Assembly (NCBI RefSeq): GCF_011299095.1
Contig: NZ_CP049889.1
Coordinates: forward strand, 1,009,501-1,073,500
Origin: Jeotgalibaca porci
GTDB taxonomy: Bacteria; Bacillota; Bacilli; Lactobacillales; Aerococcaceae
Direction: 5' to 3'
DNA length: 64,000 nucleotides
The notes below the pieces were generated by a model. That model was not told the origin of the DNA, did no database searches, and saw only the letters and a list, made by a program, of their open reading frames with translations. The translations under genes were made by a program, and so were the position numbers. The stretch's first letter is position 1. The number at the start of each line of letters is the position of its first letter. This document shows, piece by piece, positions 1 to 7,480 of the stretch.

Positions 1-220
1 AATCACTGGAGCGAATAAGCACAGGATGGGTGAAGATCATCCGCGCATTATTTCAGGAGCACAGTGGGCTGAAGCCCAAGTGTATCATTTTTGTAAGCTG
101 CTAAAGCAGCAACAACCATGACAAAGTGGCTATCGGATCTGCCTTTTTAAGCACGTTTACGCCACAATTATTCGTTAATAGTAGAGGGGCTGGGAGTTTT
201 TTCCCAGCCCCTTCTTTATT
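1..220 (+). repeat. Structured repeat, copy A, ending in an intrinsic terminator
   Basis: About 214 bases here match, with roughly one difference in ten, the reverse complement of 15786-15998. The unit contains hairpins at 24-42 (GGATGG/TCATCC), 65-78 (TGGGCT/AGCCCA) and 97-110 (GCTGCT/AGCAGC). It ends in an 11-bp GC-rich stem (185-195 with 202-212) followed by a T-rich tract, the form of a rho-independent terminator. The conserved parts are the stems. It holds no open reading frame of note. It could be a small structured RNA or a non-autonomous mobile repeat. The left end may lie outside the window. Confidence 0.75.
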
Positions 221-260
221 ACGCTTGAAAAGAAGTATTTACAGACTTTCAAAAAAAATA

Positions 261-289
261 TTGTAAAAATCATTCAATAAGCATATAAT
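261..289 (+). promoter_or_regulatory. Promoter for the CofE-like gene
   Basis: TTGTAA at 261-266 and TATAAT at 284-289 are separated by 17 bases, a good sigma-A match. The start codon at 384 lies about 90 bases downstream, after an AT-rich leader with no clear hairpin. Confidence 0.6.
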
Positions 290-383
290 TGTCCAGTACT
301 ACCATTAGTTAATAATTTTCAGCTCTAAATCTAATTATTTGTAGTAGAATAAGGATTGACTGAATATTTAGGGAGAGATTTAA

Positions 384-1574
384 GTGGAGAGAGTAGTAGG
401 AACTGTCGTTAGAGGTCTTCGTGGTCCAATTATTAATAAAGGCGATGACTTAGAACAAATCGTTGTCGACACTGTACTGAATGCAGCAAAGGTTGAAGGG
501 TTTGAAATTAATGACCGTGATATCGTTTCTGTAACAGAATCAATCGTAGCACGCGCTCAAGGAAATTATGCATCTATCGATGACATCGCAACAGATATTG
601 CTGCAAAATTTGGGGACGACACAATCGGCGTTATTTTCCCGATTTTAAGCCGTAACCGTTTTTCAACATGTCTACACGGTATCGCAAAAGGTGCAAAAAA
701 AATCGTGCTGATGCTAAGCTACCCTGCTGATGAGGTTGGTAATCATTTAGTAGATTTAGAATCGCTTGATGAAAAAGGCGTGAATCCATGGACAGATACG
801 TTGTCTGAAGCGGAATTCCGTCAACATTTCGGATATCAAAAACATACCTTTACTGGAATTGACTACATTGATTACTATAAATCAATCGTAGAAGAACATG
901 GAATTGAATGTGAAGTTATCTTCTCAAACACTGCAAAATCTATTCTAGATTACACAAAGAGTGTTTTAAACTGTGACATCCATTCACGTTTCAGAACGAA
1001 AAAACAATTGAAAGAAAATGGCGCTGAGAAAGTATTCAGTTTGGATAACATCCTTGTTGAATCTGTCAACGGCAGTGGTTTTAACGAATCTTACGGTTTG
1101 CTAGGTGCAAACAAAGCAACCGACGACAGTGTTAAACTATTCCCACGTAACGCACAACCAATCGTTGATAATATCCAAAACCGTATCAAAGAAGCAACTG
1201 GTAAAACAGTTGAAGTCATGGTTTATGGCGATGGCGCGTTCAAAGATCCTGTTGGAAAAATTTGGGAACTGGCTGATCCAGTTGTTTCACCTGCTTATAC
1301 ACCAGGACTTGACGGTGTTCCAAGCGAAATCAAATTGAAATACCTGGCTGATAACAACTTTGCTGAGTTACAAGGTGAAGAATTACGCTCTGCTATTTCT
1401 GAGTTCATTAAAAACAAAGAAACAGATTTAGTTGGCGCAATGGAGTCCCAAGGTACAACACCACGTCAATTGACAGATTTAATCGGATCATTAGCTGACT
1501 TAACATCAGGTAGTGGAGATAAAGGAACACCATTTATCTATATCCAAGGTTACTTCGATAACTATACAATTTAA
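384..1574 (+). CDS. Coenzyme F420-0:L-glutamate ligase-like protein (CofE family)
   Basis: A 396-residue protein of the CofE/FbiB ligase family, which in F420-making organisms adds glutamate to F420-0 using GTP. The start is GTG at 384 behind AGGGAGAG. At about 396 residues it is longer than the archaeal enzyme of roughly 250. It belongs to a long form present in lactic acid bacteria and relatives that are not known to make F420, so the true substrate is unknown. The gene stands alone between the copy A terminator and a bidirectional terminator. No other F420 gene is in the window. The family call is good; the function is open. Confidence 0.7.
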   Translation: MERVVGTVVRGLRGPIINKGDDLEQIVVDTVLNAAKVEGFEINDRDIVSVTESIVARAQGNYASIDDIATDIAAKFGDDTIGVIFPILSRNRFSTCLHGIAKGAKKIVLMLSYPADEVGNHLVDLESLDEKGVNPWTDTLSEAEFRQHFGYQKHTFTGIDYIDYYKSIVEEHGIECEVIFSNTAKSILDYTKSVLNCDIHSRFRTKKQLKENGAEKVFSLDNILVESVNGSGFNESYGLLGANKATDDSVKLFPRNAQPIVDNIQNRIKEATGKTVEVMVYGDGAFKDPVGKIWELADPVVSPAYTPGLDGVPSEIKLKYLADNNFAELQGEELRSAISEFIKNKETDLVGAMESQGTTPRQLTDLIGSLADLTSGSGDKGTPFIYIQGYFDNYTI

Positions 1575-1582
1575 TTACAAAC

Positions 1583-1622
1583 AAAAAGAAGCGCGGATGT
1601 ATTAAATCCCCGCTTCTTTTTT
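1583..1622. terminator. Bidirectional terminator
   Basis: A-rich and T-rich flanks surround the stem AAAGAAGCG/CGCTTCTTT. It serves the ligase gene on the plus strand. On the minus strand it overlaps the last codons of the ECF S component. Confidence 0.8.
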
Positions 1623-2147
1623 GTTTGGCGTTCTTTCTTTTAATAACTTTTCAAATAGAGGTCGTAAAATCGGCTCCAAAATGATATAAAAGCCGGCGTT
1701 CCCCAGTGCGTGAGCGAAATCAAACGGCAATCCCACTGAATAGTAGACCCAAAAATTTGTCATGCCATATGTCCGATACGAGACTAAGGAGATAACAAAT
1801 CCATAGAAAAAACCGGATAATAAAGCAAATATAACAAAGATCCACTTCGTCCTTCTACTATGAATGGGACGTAAAATGAAGCCGGTGAACAAAATAATAA
1901 CCGCGTAACTAAAGAGCTGCGCAAATGTCCAGGGTCCCATCCCTAAAATCATATTTGATAAAATCAAAGAGAGCGTAGCCACAATGAGGCCGTCCCACAC
2001 ACCCAAGTAGAGTGTCAGTATCAATAAGATAGCCGTCATTGGTTGAACATTGGGCAAAAATTGAAATACGACACGTCCGACATAATTCAAAGCAACAAGA
2101 ATTGACAGCAATGCAATATGCTTGGCATCAAATCGTTTTGTGGACAT
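1602..2147 (-). CDS. ECF transporter S component, probably for cobalamin
   Basis: A 181-residue integral membrane protein with about five to six hydrophobic segments and a short charged N-terminus, in the size range of ECF substrate-binding S components. It follows the DUF4430 lipoprotein gene by two bases and shares its cobalamin riboswitch leader. That context argues for vitamin B12 or a corrinoid precursor as substrate, as in the CbrT-type transporters of lactobacilli. The energising EcfA/EcfA'/EcfT module is not in the window and would be shared. The S-component call is strong. The substrate is inferred from the riboswitch. Confidence 0.8.
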   Translation of the reverse strand: MSTKRFDAKHIALLSILVALNYVGRVVFQFLPNVQPMTAILLILTLYLGVWDGLIVATLSLILSNMILGMGPWTFAQLFSYAVIILFTGFILRPIHSRRTKWIFVIFALLSGFFYGFVISLVSYRTYGMTNFWVYYSVGLPFDFAHALGNAGFYIILEPILRPLFEKLLKERTPNKKEAGI

Positions 2148-2149
2148 AA

Positions 2150-2527
2150 TTACTCAAGTCCTGCCAAGTTAAAGTCCACAACATCTCCATCAGACAATTT
2201 CAGTTCATGAGCTCCTACTGGCGCCATTTCACCGTTTAAATCAAATAACCAGTATTCATTGTTTGCAACATCCTGCTCATGTCCGTTAATAGATGTAATG
2301 AATTTATTCTCGTCCTCAACGTCAAATTCACGTTGCATGATTTCCAACAAGAATTCATCCGGATCTACTTCCGTTGTAATAGATCCCTCTTCAATCAGTT
2401 CGCCTTCGACTGTGACATTTAAAGTTACTTCAATCGTATCTGTACTTTCGACTGTATCCGTCTCTGTTGTCGTCCCACAAGCTGTTAGCGTCGCACCTGC
2501 AAATAACAATAAAAACCATTTTTTCAT
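2150..2527 (-). CDS. DUF4430 lipoprotein, probable cobalamin-binding
   Basis: The start is taken at the ATG at 2527, which has AGGAGTGG at proper spacing, rather than the longer open frame from 2557. The 125-residue product begins with a lipoprotein signal (MKKWFLLLFAGATLTAC; lipobox LTAC). An acidic Thr-rich linker follows, then a DUF4430 domain ending in a conserved SDGDVVDF segment. DUF4430 is the family related to the C-terminal domain of transcobalamin and intrinsic factor. With the cobalamin riboswitch upstream and an ECF S component downstream, a surface corrinoid-capture role is a reasonable inference. Direct binding is untested. Confidence 0.8.
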   Translation of the reverse strand: MKKWFLLLFAGATLTACGTTTETDTVESTDTIEVTLNVTVEGELIEEGSITTEVDPDEFLLEIMQREFDVEDENKFITSINGHEQDVANNEYWLFDLNGEMAPVGAHELKLSDGDVVDFNLAGLE

Positions 2528-2558
2528 TCTTTCCACTCCTTTTTTGTTCATAGGCAAG

Positions 2559-2775
2559 AAAAAAAGCCTATGCGCCCTGACACATAGACCAAAAAATACA
2601 ATACCATTTTACCTCGAAATAGTATGCGTGCGTATGAGCATCCAAGGATAAAGATCTGACTTGAGCATCAGAGATGCTCTTACAGTGGCGGGACCGTGTT
2701 GGAATTTCACCAACTTCCATATCCGTGGAGTCTTTGTATTTGGGTTTAATCTGTACTAATTGTATCCAAGACACA
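2559..2775 (-). promoter_or_regulatory. Cobalamin riboswitch with transcription terminator
   Basis: On the minus strand the leader contains the B12-box core: GGTGAAATTCCAACACGG followed by TCCCGCCACTGTAA (about 2670-2710). It has flanking paired elements and a stem around GAGCATC/GATGCTC. The 3' end is an expression platform: GTCTATG (2583-2589) can pair with CATAGGC (2566-2572), followed by a run of seven T. Cobalamin binding is therefore expected to stop transcription before the DUF4430/ECF operon. Confidence 0.93.
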
Positions 2776-2795
2776 CGCATTTAGCAAGTAGCGCC

Positions 2796-3050
2796 TTAGC
2801 GACTTGCTTTTTCTAGGGTTGTATTTTCAAATGCTTCTTTAGTTGTTTCGATTTGGACCGGGGCGTACTCCGGCCAACCTTCATCTAAAGTCAGTCCTTC
2901 TTCACAACTGATAATTAAAAATTCAGCGGAACGCTTGAATCGATCTTCCAATTGCGGAATATAACTTAAAAAATCTGACGCATATTCCAGATTAATTGCT
3001 GCACTTCCTTTTTTCTTAAATGTTTTGGCGATTAAATATTTATTTCTCAT
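2796..3050 (-). CDS. Small hypothetical protein downstream of thioredoxin
   Basis: The start is the ATG at 3050, directly behind a consensus AGGAGG. The frame is open from 3080, but only this start has a ribosome binding site. The 84-residue product is charged and soluble, has no signal peptide and matches no family I recognise. It is 13 bases downstream of the thioredoxin-like gene and almost certainly co-transcribed. A weak hairpin (AGCAAGT/ACTTGCT) overlaps its 3' end at about 2783-2810. Confidence 0.7.
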   Translation of the reverse strand: MRNKYLIAKTFKKKGSAAINLEYASDFLSYIPQLEDRFKRSAEFLIISCEEGLTLDEGWPEYAPVQIETTKEAFENTTLEKASR

Positions 3051-3063
3051 ACATCCTCCTGGG

Positions 3064-3393
3064 TTAATAGTTCTCAACAAGTTGTGCTATTTGCTGTTCC
3101 AGTTCATTCATGACGACAAAACGCGCTTTCCGCACCATTTCCTTGCCTTCGACAAAAAGAAGTAAGGCCGGGACAGTGAAGACACTGAAAGCACCGGCAA
3201 CGGCTGGAATCTTGTCGGCATCCACTTTTATTAAATGTACTTCCGGGTAGGCAGTCAGCATGTCTCTGACTTGGGGAAGAACAGCGTGACAGACGCCACA
3301 ATCTTGCCGCGAAATATAAACAAATGAAAATTTATTCGCGGTGATAAAAGCCTGTATATCATTTAGCGTCGTAGCTTCTCTGTATGCAATCAT
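3064..3393 (-). CDS. Thioredoxin-family protein
   Basis: A 109-residue thioredoxin fold with a CGVC active site near residue 32 and the cis-proline region in FTVPALLLF. The CGVC dipeptide differs from the CGPC of housekeeping thioredoxin and suggests a specialised thiol-disulfide role. I prefer the ATG at 3393 (AGGGTGAG at 7 bases); a GTG at 3405 in the same frame is the alternative. There is no signal peptide, so it acts in the cytosol. It is first gene of a two-gene unit. Confidence 0.85.
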   Translation of the reverse strand: MIAYREATTLNDIQAFITANKFSFVYISRQDCGVCHAVLPQVRDMLTAYPEVHLIKVDADKIPAVAGAFSVFTVPALLLFVEGKEMVRKARFVVMNELEQQIAQLVENY

Positions 3394-3457
3394 TTCACTT
3401 CTCACCCTTTTCCCTTATTATAACATGATATACTTATTCTAAAAAAGGAGGGCCGAT

Positions 3458-3898
3458 ATGGCACTGAAAAACAAATGGTTTACGTGGGGAGGCGTTGTAG
3501 CTTGGATGGGATTAATTTTTTCTTTTTCAGCACAACCCGGTTCGGATTCCGGTGCTCTAAGCGGCTCGATTGTTGAATCACTTTTACAAATGTGGCATGC
3601 GCTTTTTCCTGCTGTTTCTCTAGAGGCAGATACCTTGCACTTTATTATTCGAAAAGGTGCGCACTTCACCGTCTATTTTATACTCGGACTTTTGGTTGCG
3701 CACGCGCTTTCCAAATCGCTACAAATCGATAAGAAACACGTATTAGTAACCATCGTTATTTGCTGCTTATACGCAGTCAGCGATGAACTACACCAGGCTT
3801 ATGTCCCAAATCGGGGACCAAGCGCTTGGGACGTGCTCCTGGATACGACTGGGTCTGCGGTGGGGACTTTTATATATGCTTGGGTTAAAAGGAAGTAA
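3458..3898 (+). CDS. VanZ-family membrane protein
   Basis: 146 residues, start behind AAAGGAGG. VanZ signatures are the N-terminal membrane segment followed by FSFSAQPG, a central RKGAHFTVYFILG segment and the C-terminal SDELHQAYVPNRGPSAWDVLLD block. About four membrane helices. VanZ-like proteins are common in Firmicutes and have been tied to glycopeptide tolerance in a few cases. Here no van genes are nearby, so no resistance role is claimed. Confidence 0.88.
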   Translation: MALKNKWFTWGGVVAWMGLIFSFSAQPGSDSGALSGSIVESLLQMWHALFPAVSLEADTLHFIIRKGAHFTVYFILGLLVAHALSKSLQIDKKHVLVTIVICCLYAVSDELHQAYVPNRGPSAWDVLLDTTGSAVGTFIYAWVKRK

Positions 3899-3915
3899 AG
3901 TTCGCACATACACAA

Positions 3916-3945
3916 AGAGACTGAGAAAAAACTCAGTCTCTCTTT
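3916..3945. terminator. Bidirectional terminator between VanZ gene and luxS
   Basis: A perfect 10-bp stem AGAGACTGAG/CTCAGTCTCT with an A6 loop lies between the convergent genes. Confidence 0.85.
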
Positions 3946-3949
3946 CATA

Positions 3950-4417
3950 CTATTTTGCTGGTAAAACACGCTCGAATGGATCGCGGCTGATACCATTTTC
4001 TAATACTTCACGTGCGTATTCTTTTGCAGAGAACAGACTGTGGTCACGGTAGTTCCCGCACTCTTTCGCTGTTACGGCTGGAATCACTTCTGTTTCCAGA
4101 ACTTTTTCCAACGTTTTTTCCAAAGCAACTGCAATTTCTTCTGCCGTTGATTCATTCCATTTGATGCAATAAAAACCTGTCCGGCATCCCATTGGTGAAA
4201 TATCGATGATTCCGGGTAGATAATCACGCATATAAGTCGCTAACAAATGCTCCAGAGTATGGACCGCTCCTGTTGGGAACGTATCTTTATTAGGTTGTAA
4301 GAAGCGCAAATCAATTTTTTGGATTGTTGCCCCTTCATTTGTTTCAGTTCCGGCAATACGGACATAGGGTGCTTTTACAATTGTATGGTCTAATTCAAAA
4401 CTTTCTACTTTTGCCAT
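3950..4417 (-). CDS. luxS: S-ribosylhomocysteine lyase (autoinducer-2 synthesis)
   Basis: LuxS splits S-ribosylhomocysteine into homocysteine and DPD, the AI-2 precursor, in the activated methyl cycle. Start M at 4417, seven bases from AGGAGG; the frame upstream to 4528 lacks support. The 155-residue protein keeps the metal motif H53-TLE-H57, the catalytic cysteine in SPMGC (Cys78) and the third metal ligand in ECGNYRDH (Cys120). Full length for the family. It is monocistronic and divergent from the HAD phosphatase gene. Confidence 0.97.
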   Translation of the reverse strand: MAKVESFELDHTIVKAPYVRIAGTETNEGATIQKIDLRFLQPNKDTFPTGAVHTLEHLLATYMRDYLPGIIDISPMGCRTGFYCIKWNESTAEEIAVALEKTLEKVLETEVIPAVTAKECGNYRDHSLFSAKEYAREVLENGISRDPFERVLPAK

Positions 4418-4484
4418 TGTCATTCCTCCTTTATTCTCATTTTTTATCCTACACGAAAGCGTACGAAAATGAAAGAGACGCTGG

Positions 4485-4513
4485 TTGACATTTCGGCATG
4501 AAAGCGTGAAAAT
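4485..4513 (+). promoter_or_regulatory. Promoter for the HAD phosphatase gene
   Basis: A perfect TTGACA at 4485-4490 and GAAAAT at 4508-4513 with a 17-base spacer, 29 bases ahead of the ATG at 4543. Confidence 0.5.
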
Positions 4514-4542
4514 CTTACTAACAAACATTAAAGGAGACCCTT

Positions 4543-5235
4543 ATGCCCTATACGACACTACTATTCGATATTGACGATACGCTGCTTGATTTCAAAGCAG
4601 CTGAACATTTTGCCATCTCTACTTTAATGGCAGAACTCTCTGTTGAAGTAAGCGAGACGAACGTGCAAACCTATTCCCGGATTAATCAAGGTTACTGGGA
4701 AGAATTTGAAAAAGGACTCATCGCAAAAGATGTTCTTGTTGCCAGACGTTTTGAAACGTTCTTCGCACTTCACAATTTAACTGTTAATGGAAGCGAAATG
4801 GATGGAAAATTCCGTAATTATTTAGAACAAAGTCATCATTTCATCCCTGGTACTATCCCACTATTGGACGCACTCAAACCTATATATAGCCTATATGCAA
4901 CGACAAATGGCGTTGCACGCACCCAACACCGTCGGATTAAGGATTCAGGTCTCATTCATTATTTTCAAGATATTTTTGTATCGGAGGAAACAGGGTATCA
5001 AAAACCAACGAAAGAATACTTCCATTATGTGTTTGCCCGCATTCCAAACTTCTCTCCAAAAGAAACCTTAATTATTGGTGATTCACTTACCTCTGATATT
5101 TTAGGCGGGATCAATGCTGGGATTGACACGTGCTGGTTTAACCCGAATCAATCACCAAATCCTTTTACGCATATCAAGCCGACGTACGAAATAGCGTCTT
5201 TAGCTGAATTACAAGTTCTATTAGAAAAGGAATGA
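4543..5235 (+). CDS. HAD-family nucleotidase, YjjG-like
   Basis: 230 residues with HAD motif I LLFDIDDTLLDF at the N-terminus, a threonine motif II in ATTNGV, a lysine motif III in TGYQKPTKEYF and motif IV IGDSLTSDILGG. The C1-cap helices lie between motifs I and II. The length and LLDF box fit the YjjG/YfnB group of pyrimidine 5'-nucleotidases, which remove non-canonical nucleotides. Start behind AAAGGAGA. It is 6 bases upstream of the LURP-one gene and probably co-transcribed. Confidence 0.87.
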   Translation: MPYTTLLFDIDDTLLDFKAAEHFAISTLMAELSVEVSETNVQTYSRINQGYWEEFEKGLIAKDVLVARRFETFFALHNLTVNGSEMDGKFRNYLEQSHHFIPGTIPLLDALKPIYSLYATTNGVARTQHRRIKDSGLIHYFQDIFVSEETGYQKPTKEYFHYVFARIPNFSPKETLIIGDSLTSDILGGINAGIDTCWFNPNQSPNPFTHIKPTYEIASLAELQVLLEKE

Positions 5236-5241
5236 TAAAAA

Positions 5242-5727
5242 ATGAAATACTACATGAAGCAAAAAGTATTTTCTTGGCGCGACAGCTTTACAATTAAAGA
5301 TGAGCATGGCCAGGATGTTTATTTCGTCGAAGGAGAATTATTCTCGTGGGGAAAAAAGCTAAATATGATAGATACATCTGGGAAGCCTATCCTTTATATT
5401 AAACAAAATATTTGGAACTGGTTGCCGAACTACACGCTATATATGCACGATCAAGAAGTTGCGACTGTTAAAAAAGAACTTACTTTTTTAAAACCACGAT
5501 ACAGTATCCATGGTCCAAATTGGGACGTTGAAGGAAATTTCTGGGAACATGACTATCAAATTAGAGAAAATGGTTCTTTAATCGCAACGATTTCAAAAGA
5601 ATGGTTTACGTGGGGCGACTCTTATGAGTTGGATATTGAAGACGATGCCCATACACTTTTAGCTTTGGGGATTATCGTAACGATTGACTGCGTCATCGCT
5701 GCCCAAGCTGCTGCAAGTTCAAGTTAA
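5242..5727 (+). CDS. LURP-one-related / tubby-C-like domain protein
   Basis: 161 residues rich in Trp and aromatic beta-strands, with repeats of the type VFSWRDSF, ELFSWGKK and WFTWGDSYEL typical of LURP-one-related proteins, which share the tubby C-terminal/phospholipid scramblase fold. The C-terminus is hydrophobic and small-residue rich (IIVTIDCVIAAQAAASSS). The bacterial function is unknown; membrane-lipid association is plausible. Its natural 3' terminator has been split by the IS3-family insertion that follows. Confidence 0.8.
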   Translation: MKYYMKQKVFSWRDSFTIKDEHGQDVYFVEGELFSWGKKLNMIDTSGKPILYIKQNIWNWLPNYTLYMHDQEVATVKKELTFLKPRYSIHGPNWDVEGNFWEHDYQIRENGSLIATISKEWFTWGDSYELDIEDDAHTLLALGIIVTIDCVIAAQAAASSS

Positions 5728-5836
5728 TAAAAAAGAGACCTGGCTTATTATGAACTGCCCCCTGTCAAGTAGACAGGTAAAAAACAAAGTATTTTAGACC
5801 ATGCATGTAAAAATGTGTGGTCTTTTTTTGTAGCGT

Positions 5837-6778
5837 TTATGCAATCATTTGTAGAATCTTCTCTTCCGTAGGAATCGCTAATCCCATATCCAAAGTAACG
5901 CGTTCATTGTTGAAGAACGCGATGTATGCCTTGATTTTCCGGTCTAAGTACGCTGGTCTGTCAAACGTATCCAGGTTAAACATCTCCACCTTGAGGGTAC
6001 CCCAAAAGCCTTCCATAGGGCCGTTGTCAATACATTTCGAGACGCGTGACATACTATGGATTATCTGGTGATCTTTAATCATCTTGTTAAAGGCATGGGA
6101 GGTGTACTGGGAACCGCGGTCGCTATGAATCAGTGTGGTTTCAGGCTTTACATCACCCAAAATCTGCTTTAGTGTATCCAGTACTAACGGGTTGTCATTG
6201 CGGTGACTGGTTTTATAAGCCACGATTTTCTTTGACCCGAGGTCATAAATAGCGCTCAGGTAACGTTTTGTCCCATTGGTCAACCGGAATTCCGTGACAT
6301 CCGTCAATAACTTTTCCATGGGTCTTTCAGCGTGGAAATCACGGTTTAAGATGTTTTCAGCCACATGTGCGGCTTTGTGTGGCACGTAGTTCCTTCTTTT
6401 GCGACGGATGACGGCTGTGATCCCCATGATTCTCATGAGGCGGTGTACACACTTATGATTCACTTTCGCTCTTCTAAAAAAGTTGAGAAAGATGGTCATT
6501 CTTCGGTAGCCGTAAATCCCACCGAATGCCTCGTGGATTCCTTTGATCGCCCGCATCAGTTTCAGGCGTTTTAATTCTGTTTCTGAGGGTTCCCGTTTTA
6601 ACCACTTATAGTAGCTGGATTTGGCGATACCCAGTATGTCACAAAGATGGATAACGGGATATTTATGCTTTAATTCTTCAATAGTTAAATATTCCACTTC
6701 TTGTCTAACCCCTGTGATTTGTGATTCCCAGCGATTTTTCGGCGCTTTTTTAACGCATCGTTCTCCATTTCTAGCCAT
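5837..6778 (-). CDS. IS3-family transposase, OrfB (DDE integrase domain)
   Basis: The frame is open from 6778, but expression is expected mainly as an OrfAB fusion by -1 frameshifting at AAAAAAG (6745-6751). An N-terminal helical region (HTH_21-like, YPVIHLCDILGIAKSSYYKW) is followed by an rve integrase core. The acidic residues are in LLTDVTEF, IHSDRGSQYTS and GPMEGFWGTLKVE, the usual DDE spacing. No stop codons or deletions are visible. Confidence 0.93.
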   Translation of the reverse strand: MARNGERCVKKAPKNRWESQITGVRQEVEYLTIEELKHKYPVIHLCDILGIAKSSYYKWLKREPSETELKRLKLMRAIKGIHEAFGGIYGYRRMTIFLNFFRRAKVNHKCVHRLMRIMGITAVIRRKRRNYVPHKAAHVAENILNRDFHAERPMEKLLTDVTEFRLTNGTKRYLSAIYDLGSKKIVAYKTSHRNDNPLVLDTLKQILGDVKPETTLIHSDRGSQYTSHAFNKMIKDHQIIHSMSRVSKCIDNGPMEGFWGTLKVEMFNLDTFDRPAYLDRKIKAYIAFFNNERVTLDMGLAIPTEEKILQMIA

Positions 6779-7395
6779 TTATTCCGGGCTTTGAGTGTCT
6801 CTACTTCTGCGTTTAAACGTTCTTCCGTTGTTTGAATTTCCGTGGGCTTCCCGCGGCCCCGGTTGTCTTCCAGACCTATCGGTCCATGCTTTTTGTATTT
6901 ATTCACCCAGGAATAAATGTTACTGTAACTTACATGGTTTTTCTCCGCTGCTTCCAGATAAGTCAGGCGATTGGCTATGTAATCTTCTACGATTTTTAAT
7001 TTTTCTTCATATGATTTTTTAACACCCGTCATGTTGTACACCTCAGATTTCGGAGAATATGTCTCATTCTCTTTTCCTTCAGTATATCGAATTACCCATT
7101 TGTTTACCGTTGTTTTAGATGGAATGTTATATTTAGCGGCTAAGTATGAAAAGCCGTAACCCGTCTGTAGGTATTCAGCTACAATTTTCTGCTTGAATTC
7201 TTTCGAGTAACTGCGGTAATTCTTCTGGGAGCGGATCCCTTCCATGCCATGGTCCTGGTACCGATGGACATAATTCATAAAAGTGGTATCAGATAGTTTG
7301 AGATGGTGCTGATCAACAAGCGTTCGATAAGAAACACCCCTTAGGTGTAAATCAATTAAATGTAACAGTTCTGGATCGGTATGTTTTCTAGTCAT
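6685..7395 (-). CDS. IS3-family transposase, OrfA (helix-turn-helix)
   Basis: 236 residues with three helix-turn-helix units, including two HTH_28-like repeats around YLAAKYNIPSKTTVNKWV and EAAEKNHVSYSNIYSWVNKY, and a C-terminal leucine-zipper-like segment (LNAEVETLKARNKWLEMEN). This is the long OrfA of the IS150 group. It overlaps OrfB by 94 bases, and the overlap contains AAAAAAG at 6745-6751, the classic -1 slippage site. The ATG at 7395 follows GAAGGGGG. Confidence 0.92.
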   Translation of the reverse strand: MTRKHTDPELLHLIDLHLRGVSYRTLVDQHHLKLSDTTFMNYVHRYQDHGMEGIRSQKNYRSYSKEFKQKIVAEYLQTGYGFSYLAAKYNIPSKTTVNKWVIRYTEGKENETYSPKSEVYNMTGVKKSYEEKLKIVEDYIANRLTYLEAAEKNHVSYSNIYSWVNKYKKHGPIGLEDNRGRGKPTEIQTTEERLNAEVETLKARNKWLEMENDALKKRRKIAGNHKSQGLDKKWNI

Positions 7396-7480
7396 AGAAA
7401 AAAACCCCCTTCAAAGTAGTTTGTTTTTTTCAGTGTCTACTTTGAAGGGAGCTTATCATTATTTCCGGGTCTCTTTTCTA

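Larger units (their letters stand above)
5751..7458 (-). mobile_element. IS3-family insertion sequence (IS150-like), intact
   Basis: The element is 1708 bp and has imperfect terminal inverted repeats of about 40 bases. The left end is TGAACTGCCCCCTGTCAAG and the right end, read inward, is TGATAAGCTCCCTTCAAAG; both then share AGTAGACA and AAAAAACAAA. The flanks carry a 3-bp direct repeat TTA (5748-5750 and 7459-7461). Both transposase frames are intact with a slippery heptamer, so it may be active. Confidence 0.9.
5731..7477. terminator. Terminator hairpin interrupted by the IS3-family element
   Basis: AAAAGAGACCTGG at 5731-5743 is complementary, with one G-U pair, to CCGGGTCTCTTTT at 7465-7477. 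Removing the IS (5751-7458) and one TTA copy restores a 13-bp stem with a short loop and A/T flanks, a bidirectional terminator between the LURP-one gene and the flavin reductase gene. The insertion point is in the loop. Confidence 0.85.

Noticed and set aside
1105-1338. A second gene inside the CofE-like gene
   Set aside because: Out-of-frame shadow of the real gene, with no ribosome binding site and no family resemblance.
2568-2780. A 70-codon open frame on the minus strand
   Set aside because: It coincides with the cobalamin riboswitch aptamer and its terminator and has no ribosome binding site.
3458-3898. Glycopeptide resistance from the VanZ-like gene
   Set aside because: No vanA/B-type ligase, vanX or vanH is nearby, and VanZ-family proteins are widespread without resistance.
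5837-7395. Broken transposase due to split frames
   Set aside because: The two frames overlap with an AAAAAAG slippery site, the normal programmed frameshift of IS3 elements.
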